From positions 1 to 14,327 of the forward strand of contig CAMVQX010000027.1 of assembly GCA_947169755.1 (NCBI GenBank): 14,327 nt of DNA, given 5' to 3'. Positions 6,306 through 12,849 of the stretch are shown here, piece by piece (position 1 is the first letter of the stretch; every line of letters begins with the position of its first letter). The position numbers and the translations under genes were made by a program. The notes below the pieces were generated by a model that searched no databases, was not told the DNA's origin, and was given only the letters and a program-made list of their open reading frames with translations. This stretch comes from an uncultured bacterium (lineage in GTDB: Bacteria > Cyanobacteriota > Vampirovibrionia > Gastranaerophilales > Gastranaerophilaceae).

Positions 6306-8717
6306 TTAAAATAATTGATACATCTTCCAAGTGCCTATCTTTATTATAACATCTTTCATTTCAGATTTAAACCCCCATTTTGATTTTATATTTCTGTCTT
6401 TTTCCCATACAATAATTTCTAAAGTGTTGTGAGGTTTGAGAAACTCATTTATTAAATAAAATTTATCTTGAACTCTGGTGCGTTTTATGTATCTTCCAAT
6501 TTTTACTCCATTTAAAAATATGGTTGCACGGCGGCATCTGAAATTTTCAAATGAAATATATTTTGCAAAGAATACATTGTCTTTTAAATCCAAATCAAAA
6601 TTAACGGTTAATTTTGTCAAATAAGGGTTATCACTCTCTCTTTTATAGCCTCTTTCAAGTGATAATTTTTCATTAACTTTAAATTCAACAGGAATGCTAG
6701 GAACTGTTTCAAAGCTTACCAAACCTCTCGGATTGTTTGTATCGCCTGAAAATCCTTTGTCAAATCCTAAATTCTGAACTAATATTGTTAATTCATTTAC
6801 ATCTTTTGTTAAAATACTTTTATTTAACGGAATAGAAATTGTTTCGGGTATATCTTGCAATTTTTCTATCTTATAGCTGTTTCGATTTAAAACTTCTTTT
6901 TCGTTTATGTATACTGCAAAAAGATGTCTGGCGCTCAGTGTTATTTCAGTCAAATTGTTCGGGATTTTTGCTTTGTACCAAACAAATTCATCATACAAGC
7001 CGCATGATAGCGAATCTGTTCTGCTGTTTATGGTTTTCCAATTTGAATAATCATAATCCAAATCTATTTCAGGTGAACAAAATTGGACGTCTGAAATTTT
7101 GGCAATTTCAGGGATTGAATAGTCTTTAAATTCATCAATTTTACAAAATCTTTTTGAAAATTTGTGTTCCAAATCAAAGTATGCAATTTCGGTATTCTTA
7201 TCAACGGCAACTGCTCCGTTTGGTAATACATAGTCCCCATTAAATATCATTTTGTTGCCCAGAAGCCATGTTTTGTCCGCAAGTTGTTTTGATAAAAATA
7301 CAAATTGAGTTTTTTGACCGTTATTTTCGAATGTATAATTGTCATAATCTTTTCTGTCGGCTGATATTGGCTTTTGATTTTCAATATAAAGATTTGCATT
7401 TTTGTCTGCAAGTAAGAATACAACCTCTTCATTATCGTTAAATAATCTTGCAAAAATCTCCGCATCGCAGAAATTTATTTTACAGCCCTTTAATTGCAAG
7501 TTAACAGGGCAAATTTTCATATCGTAAGGTTTAAGTTTGACGTTATAATCAGGCAATTTTATATCTGTTGTTTCCGAATTCATATTGCGTAAGAAAAGCC
7601 ATTCACAATTATTTGTTAAATCTTTACGCTTTTTTGCATAGATATTTTCTTGGAAAAATTCAAAATCTACAGCTTCAGTTTGAGTGAAATCAAATGCTTC
7701 CAAAAAATAGTTTATTTCTTTTGCTTTGTAAAAATTGCTCTGCGGGCTTCCGAATTCATCTAAAGGGGCGGCAAATTCATAGCTTGTATACACCTCATCG
7801 CACGCCAAATTTCCCCAATTGGTACCGCCTGCTGCCATATAATGATTAAATAATGTTACACCTTGTGATAAGGCTGTTTTTGTCATTATATTTATATGCT
7901 CATCGCCGAGTGCATCGCGAATATGTTTGTAACCTGATCCATCCCACTTGTCGAACCAACCTGACTGCATTTCTGCTATGAATGGCGGGGAATTTTCTTT
8001 TGAACCTCTAAAGATTTCTTCAACATTGTCTAAGGTGTCAAAACAAAAGTTATCCTGTTTCCAGTTTTGAGTCGGATTTATATACGGATACAAATCAAGT
8101 GCATAAATATCCAAACAATCAGCCCAAAGTCCGGCAAAATATGCATCATTGTGAAATATTGGGCATTTTACTCCTCTGTCTCGTGCCATTTTGTACAATT
8201 GGCGCATGTAATCTTCTTCCATAGTGTCTGTAGCATATTCATTTTCTATTTGGAATAAAATTACGTTGTCAAATTCGTTTATTATAGGAATGATATTGTC
8301 ATACCACTCTGCAATGTAGTCCATATATTTTTGAGAATATTTGTACTCTGTCCCGATGCGGTTTCTGGGGACAACATCTTTGTCCTTTAAAAGCCAGAAA
8401 GGAAGACCTCCTGCATTTACTTCAGCATTAATAAATGGTCCGGGACGTGCAATAATAAACAGCCCTGCATCTTTTGCAGCTTGTAGAACTTTTCTGACAT
8501 CTTTAATTCCTGAAAAATCGTATACTCCCGGTGCGCTGCTATGATAATTCCAATTGAAATAAATATCAACAGTATTGTATCCTCCGGCCTTCATTTTGTA
8601 GAAACGATCACGTGCCATTTCTTCTCCGGGCGTTCTAAAATAATGAAACGCTCCGCTTTTAATAAAAACTCGTTTTCCGTCAACCATTAGAGAATATTTG
8701 TCGAAAGTTATTTGCAT
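6306..8717 (-). CDS. GH35 β-galactosidase, cytoplasmic
   Basis: An 803-residue glycoside hydrolase of family 35, which releases terminal β-galactose from galactosides by a retaining mechanism. The TIM barrel fills about 1-330. It has GAFHYFRTP near residue 22, a YNTVDIYFNWNYHSSAPGVYDF region, and ARPGPFINAEVNAGGLPFWLL. The acid/base is E160 in FQIENEY and the nucleophile E249 in FIAEMQSGWFDKW. MAAGGTNWG further on is also typical. The rest contains β-sandwich domains with jelly-roll features (RHLFAVYINEKEVLN, ATIFLNGVKIGRY). No signal peptide is present, so the substrate must be imported. A TTG at 8753 could extend the frame by 12 codons, but that TTG is the first base triplet of the -35 box. 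ATG at 8717 follows the -10 box by 7 bases and is preferred. The gene leads a two-gene operon. Confidence 0.95.
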   Translation of the reverse strand: MQITFDKYSLMVDGKRVFIKSGAFHYFRTPGEEMARDRFYKMKAGGYNTVDIYFNWNYHSSAPGVYDFSGIKDVRKVLQAAKDAGLFIIARPGPFINAEVNAGGLPFWLLKDKDVVPRNRIGTEYKYSQKYMDYIAEWYDNIIPIINEFDNVILFQIENEYATDTMEEDYMRQLYKMARDRGVKCPIFHNDAYFAGLWADCLDIYALDLYPYINPTQNWKQDNFCFDTLDNVEEIFRGSKENSPPFIAEMQSGWFDKWDGSGYKHIRDALGDEHINIMTKTALSQGVTLFNHYMAAGGTNWGNLACDEVYTSYEFAAPLDEFGSPQSNFYKAKEINYFLEAFDFTQTEAVDFEFFQENIYAKKRKDLTNNCEWLFLRNMNSETTDIKLPDYNVKLKPYDMKICPVNLQLKGCKINFCDAEIFARLFNDNEEVVFLLADKNANLYIENQKPISADRKDYDNYTFENNGQKTQFVFLSKQLADKTWLLGNKMIFNGDYVLPNGAVAVDKNTEIAYFDLEHKFSKRFCKIDEFKDYSIPEIAKISDVQFCSPEIDLDYDYSNWKTINSRTDSLSCGLYDEFVWYKAKIPNNLTEITLSARHLFAVYINEKEVLNRNSYKIEKLQDIPETISIPLNKSILTKDVNELTILVQNLGFDKGFSGDTNNPRGLVSFETVPSIPVEFKVNEKLSLERGYKRESDNPYLTKLTVNFDLDLKDNVFFAKYISFENFRCRRATIFLNGVKIGRYIKRTRVQDKFYLINEFLKPHNTLEIIVWEKDRNIKSKWGFKSEMKDVIIKIGTWKMYQLF

Positions 8718-8724
8718 AAGTTTA

Positions 8725-8753
8725 ATTTTAAGCAATATTTTTATCTCGGTCAA
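8725..8753 (-). promoter_or_regulatory. β-galactosidase promoter, predicted leaderless
   Basis: On the minus strand TTGACC (8748-8753), exactly 17 bases, and TAAAAT (8725-8730), followed by only 7 bases before the ATG at 8717. No ribosome site exists before that ATG. The mRNA should therefore begin at the start codon. Confidence 0.75.
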
Positions 8754-8773
8754 ATTGTTAATTTGTTCAAATT
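8751..8773. promoter_or_regulatory. Candidate operator at the β-galactosidase promoter
   Basis: CAAATT-GTT-AATTTG-TT-CAAATT is three inverted 6-base half-sites in 23 bases, giving two overlapping perfect dyads. The left half-site overlaps the -35 box of the β-galactosidase promoter, a position suited to repression. No regulator gene is adjacent, and AT-rich sequence gives chance dyads, so the role is unproven. Confidence 0.4.
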
Positions 8774-8801
8774 ATGTTGTTAATTATTGTAAAAATTTGT
8801 T

Positions 8802-8810
8802 TGATAAAAT
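8802..8810 (+). promoter_or_regulatory. Putative extended -10 for the 205-residue gene
   Basis: TGA-TAAAAT forms an extended -10 about 65 bases before the ATG. I find no convincing -35. The leader that follows holds an AT-only hairpin (TTTTATTA 8832-8839 with TAATAAAA 8845-8852) before the AAGGAG ribosome site. Confidence 0.35.
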
Positions 8811-8874
8811 AACAAAAAAATTTTTTATGTATTTTATTAGTAAATAATAAAAATAAACATTTAAGGAGTGTAAA

Positions 8875-9492
8875 ATGGATAATAGTTTAAGGGTCAATCA
8901 TGGTGTTCAACCGACTTTTGGTACTGTGAATGTGATAAATATGGAGAAAATGCTTCCGTCAAGAAGAAAAATTGCTGAGCAGATATTAAATAAGCTGCAG
9001 GAAGTCGTTCCAACTGATACTTTAAGAAGAACATACGCTGATTGGGCAGATGCATTAGGATACGATATTTTTGTAAGAAACAACGAGCGAAAAGGTGGTA
9101 TTCGTGTAGATGCTGTTACGAAAAGACAAGCACAAAATTATTTACAAGAGGGTTGGGACATATTTGATTCAAAGAGTTATGTAAATATATACAAGAATGA
9201 AAAATCTTTCAATCCGGAAGATGTAAGATTTGTAGTCAACAAAAATGTGAAAGAGAAAAGAGATAAAAAAATTTCACATGGCATGTTAGCAGCGACTATA
9301 CTTACTTTTGGCTCAATTATATTTGGTACTATTATTGCTAATAAATGTACAGGCAACAGAAGTGCTCAGGCAGTCCTTGAAGATACAACAGAATTGGTAA
9401 AAGACACAGCAAAAGTAGTTAAAGAAAATGTACAAGACTTTAGAGAACCTGTTATAAATAATACTAAGCGGGCAATAAAAAATGTAAAATAG
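8875..9492 (+). CDS. Membrane-anchored hypothetical protein with N-terminal TFG motif
   Basis: A 205-residue protein that I do not recognise. A short unstructured start carries PTFGT at 13-17. A charged, probably helical domain follows (about 24-130, with TYADWADALGYDIFVRNN and KRQAQNYLQEGWDIF). A single membrane segment spans about 136-155, flanked by Lys. The tail of about 48 residues (LEDTTELVKDTAKVVKENVQDF) looks like an amphipathic helix. There is no signal peptide, so the transmembrane helix would be the only anchor. The start is firm: AAGGAG lies 8 bases before the ATG. A strong terminator follows, so it is a single-gene unit. The N-terminal motif recurs in the next gene. Confidence 0.83.
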   Translation: MDNSLRVNHGVQPTFGTVNVINMEKMLPSRRKIAEQILNKLQEVVPTDTLRRTYADWADALGYDIFVRNNERKGGIRVDAVTKRQAQNYLQEGWDIFDSKSYVNIYKNEKSFNPEDVRFVVNKNVKEKRDKKISHGMLAATILTFGSIIFGTIIANKCTGNRSAQAVLEDTTELVKDTAKVVKENVQDFREPVINNTKRAIKNVK

Positions 9493-9510
9493 ATTAATTT
9501 TATATAGAGT

Positions 9511-9546
9511 AAATAAACGGAGTTTTCTAATCTCCGTTTATTTTTT
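9511..9546 (+). terminator. Intrinsic terminator after the 205-residue gene
   Basis: AAATAAACGGAG (9511-9522) and CTCCGTTTATTT (9532-9543) form a perfect 12-base stem around a 9-base loop, ending in a run of T. It separates the two neighbouring unknown genes into different transcripts. The rest of the gap up to 9656 holds AAGTT-TTCT-AACTT (9559-9572) and AT-rich sequence without a clear promoter. Confidence 0.92.
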
Positions 9547-9656
9547 ATTTTAATTGTTAAGTTTTCTAACTTTATTAAAAATAACTAGCAACAAAAAATA
9601 TTTTCAGACTTTTAATGAATGAATTAAAAAATACATGAATCAGAAAGGATTAATAT

Positions 9657-11267
9657 ATGTTTATTTCCCCAATTTCGTTTTCGTTAGTTTCAAATAAACC
9701 GCAAAAGACAGCAAAATATGACAGTTTACCTCGTTTGAATGATTTGAATGCGGATACTGTAACATTCACAGGGGTGCAAAAATTTACTTCAAAAGCAGCT
9801 CGTAAGGCACGTAAAGGAAAAAGGTTAACTGGACAAATTCAAAATCCGATGGAAGCTGCTATGCAAGAAGCAAAAGATAAAGCAGCAAGAGCCGTAACTT
9901 TTGGATATGATGAAATGAAGAAAATGCTGGTTGATTTTGTGATATATGAACCTGAGGGTAAAATCGTTATCGGTGAACCTCACACAAAACAAGAAGCGGA
10001 TGCAATGCTTAAAATTCTTGGCATCAGAGCAGGTATGCTTGATTATATCGGTTTGGTAAACAAGGGTTATAGCGGACTTTCGGAAACTGAAAAGTTACAG
10101 AGAAAAACAGAAATTCAACTGTTGAAAGATAAACATGGCAAAACCCTTGAATATCTGTCAAAACTAAGTGACGAATCTGATGAACTTGGTGATGATGTGC
10201 TTGAACAATTTTATACTCGTATGCAGCTTGAAAATGTAAATCCGAATAGAAATATGACTACTGAAGAACTTATTGATTATATAAAAGGTTGTAAGTTTAT
10301 GCTTGATAGTGATCCTTTGGAAATGGCTGCTATACAAAATGGTATGCCAACAATCCGTTCGGTAATTGAAAGTGTAATGCAACCGGTTAAACAAGTAATA
10401 GATCACGCTAAATCCGGTAAACCGGTTGAGGTTAAGCCTGAAGTAGTTAAAACAGAAAAAGTAAAACCTGAAAAAGTTAAAAAAGAAAAAGCGCCAAAGG
10501 TAAAAAAAGAAAAACCGGTAAAAACTGAAGCTAAAACTGTTGCTAAGGAAAAAACAATTAGCCAAATGAGTAAAAGCGAAGCTCAAGCTGCAATTAAAGC
10601 CAAATTTATTAAATATTTACGACAACATGTAAATATTTACAGAGATGTTGATGAGCAACAATTTGGTCATTCAAAAGCTGGCGAGTTGATTGGCTATGAA
10701 TTTTTAGAGGCATTCCAAAAATATCCAAACTTATTCAATTTTGTAAAAAAAGATATGGATAGAGTTGCTGATGTATTTAACCACAAATCAAAATTAATCG
10801 ATAGAGTTCCTATTGCATTGAACAATTCTCTGGTTGAAATGACTAACGGAATTAAAGAAATGAACACATATAGAGCAAATATTTCTGAGATTGAAGAAAA
10901 ATTAGCTAAAAATCATGTTAGAAATAAAGCAAAATTAAGAGCAGAACTAAAAGAAAACCAAGATAAGCTGGAAGAAACAAGATCAATTTGGAGTGACTAT
11001 CTGCGTGATGTTGTTGAAGATGAAAATATAAACCGTCAAAGCTGTATTGAAAGAGGCTTGGGTAATGAGTATGATTATTTGACATCTACTAACAAAGAAT
11101 TATGCGCCTTGAAAAAATGGGAACAAGCTCGTCAAGAAAACGGCGGTGTCATTTCTGAAGATACTTGGACTGAAATTACGAAATTCTATGGTGAATATAT
11201 AGATCCACTATATGCAAGGAGAGAACCTGTTGTACATGTGACTAAATTCGCTTTTAACAGATGGTAG
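9657..11267 (+). CDS. Large cytoplasmic or exported protein with N-terminal VTFTG motif and Lys/Glu/Pro linker
   Basis: A 536-residue protein of unknown function. It opens MFISPISFSLVSN, not a classical signal peptide, and has VTFTG at 35-39. Residues about 60-245 are helical and charged. A low-complexity linker at about 255-300 is built of Lys, Glu, Pro and Val (units like VKPEKVKKEK), resembling the extended spacers of surface proteins. Residues about 310-400 are a second helical domain. A coiled coil follows at about 402-455 (NISEIEEKLAKN, KLRAELKENQDKLEET). The C-terminus ends aromatic (FAFNRW). The start is supported by AAAGGA 7 bases before the ATG. Its last 14 bases overlap the convergent metal transporter gene. 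No catalytic motif is visible; a structural or interaction role is a guess. Confidence 0.85.
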   Translation: MFISPISFSLVSNKPQKTAKYDSLPRLNDLNADTVTFTGVQKFTSKAARKARKGKRLTGQIQNPMEAAMQEAKDKAARAVTFGYDEMKKMLVDFVIYEPEGKIVIGEPHTKQEADAMLKILGIRAGMLDYIGLVNKGYSGLSETEKLQRKTEIQLLKDKHGKTLEYLSKLSDESDELGDDVLEQFYTRMQLENVNPNRNMTTEELIDYIKGCKFMLDSDPLEMAAIQNGMPTIRSVIESVMQPVKQVIDHAKSGKPVEVKPEVVKTEKVKPEKVKKEKAPKVKKEKPVKTEAKTVAKEKTISQMSKSEAQAAIKAKFIKYLRQHVNIYRDVDEQQFGHSKAGELIGYEFLEAFQKYPNLFNFVKKDMDRVADVFNHKSKLIDRVPIALNNSLVEMTNGIKEMNTYRANISEIEEKLAKNHVRNKAKLRAELKENQDKLEETRSIWSDYLRDVVEDENINRQSCIERGLGNEYDYLTSTNKELCALKKWEQARQENGGVISEDTWTEITKFYGEYIDPLYARREPVVHVTKFAFNRW

Positions 11268-12168
11268 TTCCCTTATCACAAGTTTTTTGACAATTTCTTT
11301 TATGACATATAGGCTCAGAATGTGTTGAAATAGATGAATTCGGATATATTTTTCTTATCTGTTTCTCTATTTCATCACATATTTTGTGGCATTCGCAGAT
11401 TGAAGTTTCTCCATCAAATTGCAAAACTATATCAATATCCAATGTTGGACCGACTTTACGCGCTTTTATGCTTTTTAACTTTGAATCAGAAGAAAATTCC
11501 GTAATTGTTTTTTTTATCTTTTGGATATCTTCATTTGGTAAAGAGTAATCCAATAAATCCATCATTGTCCGTTTTGATATGTTGTAGCCTGTTCTGTAAA
11601 TAAATACGGCGACCAAAATAGCAATAATAGGGTCTAAAACTGTATAACCTGTTATTTTTATTAAAATCAATCCGACTAAAACCCCGACAGATGAATAGAC
11701 ATCAGTTCTCAGATGTTCTCCGTCAGCATATAGTGATATTGAATTAGATTCCTTTGAAACTCTAAATAATATTGAGCTGACTATAAAATTCATGAAAATT
11801 GCAATGCTCATAACAATAATACCCAATGAACTTTCAACTTCCGTATGAGCACCAAATATAATCTTTTTTACAGCTTCGTAAAAAATGAAAAGTGCTGCAA
11901 GGATAATCAGAACCCCTTCTATAAACCCTGCCAAATCTTCATATTTGCCGTGGCCGTATGGATGATCTTTATCTGCAGGTTTTGAAGATTTTAATACAGA
12001 AAAGAAGGCTAATATTGATGCAAAAAAATCACTAAATGAGTGTATAGCTTCCGAAAAAATACTTAAACTTCCAGATAAAGCTCCTGCGAGTATTTTTAAA
12101 AAAGTTAGAATTATATTTGAAAATATAGATAATCCAGCTGCAATTTGCTTTTTCTTATTAATATCCAT
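11254..12168 (-). CDS. Cation diffusion facilitator (CDF) metal exporter with Cys-rich tail
   Basis: A 304-residue inner-membrane antiporter of the CDF family, which exports divalent metals such as Zn, Fe or Mn in exchange for protons. Six membrane helices fill about 10-200. The transport site is HSFSD (H43, D47) in helix 2 and HLRTD (H152, D156) in helix 5. Between helices 2 and 3 lies the CDF signature DHPYGHGKYE (68-77). A cytoplasmic dimerisation domain (about 210-285) follows. The last 17 residues hold four cysteines (288, 293, 297, 304), absent from plain CDF proteins and perhaps a metal-sensing tail. The gene begins directly after the stop of the flavoprotein gene (TAAATG), with only a weak ribosome site, so translation is probably coupled. 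Its end overlaps the convergent 536-residue gene by 14 bases. Which metal is moved cannot be told from this. Confidence 0.93.
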   Translation of the reverse strand: MDINKKKQIAAGLSIFSNIILTFLKILAGALSGSLSIFSEAIHSFSDFFASILAFFSVLKSSKPADKDHPYGHGKYEDLAGFIEGVLIILAALFIFYEAVKKIIFGAHTEVESSLGIIVMSIAIFMNFIVSSILFRVSKESNSISLYADGEHLRTDVYSSVGVLVGLILIKITGYTVLDPIIAILVAVFIYRTGYNISKRTMMDLLDYSLPNEDIQKIKKTITEFSSDSKLKSIKARKVGPTLDIDIVLQFDGETSICECHKICDEIEKQIRKIYPNSSISTHSEPICHKRNCQKTCDKGTTIC

Positions 12169-12708
12169 TTATATGCTTTTACCCATATTATAAGCTTGTT
12201 CCATTAAATTTTTATTATTTATAGCTGCATTTGGGTTATCAAGACCGCCTCCGTTTACGTATCCTTTGATACTTGTTCCGGGAAGGCAGGCACACCAACC
12301 GTCAAGTCCATTCAAAACTGTCTGAACTACATTTTCTGAACCGTCTGCAGATGTTGTGATAACATAAATATCTTTAAAGTTGTATTTTGATACATAGAGT
12401 GAATTTGCACGGTCTATTAATGTCTTCATTTGGCCTGACATTTCATAGTAATAAACCGGTGTTGCCCACACAATAACATCCGCATTCTTCATTTTTTCGG
12501 TTATTTCATTTGCGTCGTCATTAATAATACATTTGCCAAGTTTTTGACAAGCTAAACAACCTTTGCAAAATTGGATATTTTTATTTTTCAAAGATATAAG
12601 TTCAACATCGTTTCCGGCATCTTTTGCCCCGCGTTCTGTCTCTTTTGCTAAAATTTCCGAATTTGAATTTTCTCTCAAACTTGTTGATAAAATTAAAACC
12701 TTTTTCAT
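12169..12708 (-). CDS. Iron-sulfur flavoprotein (Isf-like) NAD(P)H-dependent reductase
   Basis: A 179-residue flavodoxin-fold protein. STSLRENSNSEIL (8-20) forms the FMN phosphate loop. PVYYYEMSGQMKTLIDRA is the isoalloxazine-side segment seen in NADPH-dependent FMN reductases. Between them C48-x2-C51-x2-C54-x5-C60 fits the compact CX2CX2CX4-7C motif by which Isf proteins bind a [4Fe-4S] cluster. Isf proteins pass electrons, often to reduce oxygen or peroxide; the exact acceptor here is unknown. A flavodoxin-family quinone or nitro reductase without a cluster is the alternative. The start has AAAGGAG 6 bases upstream. It is the first gene of an operon with the CDF transporter, which suggests a joint role in metal or redox stress. 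Confidence 0.88.
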   Translation of the reverse strand: MKKVLILSTSLRENSNSEILAKETERGAKDAGNDVELISLKNKNIQFCKGCLACQKLGKCIINDDANEITEKMKNADVIVWATPVYYYEMSGQMKTLIDRANSLYVSKYNFKDIYVITTSADGSENVVQTVLNGLDGWCACLPGTSIKGYVNGGGLDNPNAAINNKNLMEQAYNMGKSI

Positions 12709-12739
12709 TAATACTCCTTTAACGCTAAAAACATTTAAT

Positions 12740-12768
12740 AATATACATCATTTCAAAAATTATTACAA
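12740..12768 (-). promoter_or_regulatory. Promoter of the flavoprotein-transporter operon
   Basis: On the minus strand TTGTAA (12763-12768), 17 bases, and TATATT (12740-12745). The leader would be about 25 bases and includes the AAAGGAG ribosome site. Confidence 0.6.
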
Positions 12769-12779
12769 GCTGAAAAAAT

Positions 12780-12808
12780 TTTACTTTATTCCACATTTGT
12801 GTTAAAAT
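12780..12808 (+). promoter_or_regulatory. Promoter of the β-helix surface protein gene
   Basis: TTTACT (12780-12785), 17 bases, and TAAAAT (12803-12808), with TGT before it giving an extended -10. The leader of about 35 bases ends in GAGGA close to the ATG. It diverges from the flavoprotein operon promoter with 11 bases between the -35 boxes. Confidence 0.6.
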
Positions 12809-12849
12809 GTAAACAGTAGAGAGAATGCGAATTTAATTATTGAGGATTA

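Noticed and set aside
6839..7465. Open frames on both strands inside the β-galactosidase gene
   Set aside because: They overlap a well-identified enzyme, have no ribosome sites, and show amino-acid composition typical of wrong-frame translation.
10164..10586. Minus-strand frame of 140 codons extremely rich in Phe and Tyr
   Set aside because: It is the antisense shadow of the Lys/Glu-rich linker of the 536-residue gene; no ribosome site, no promoter, implausible composition.
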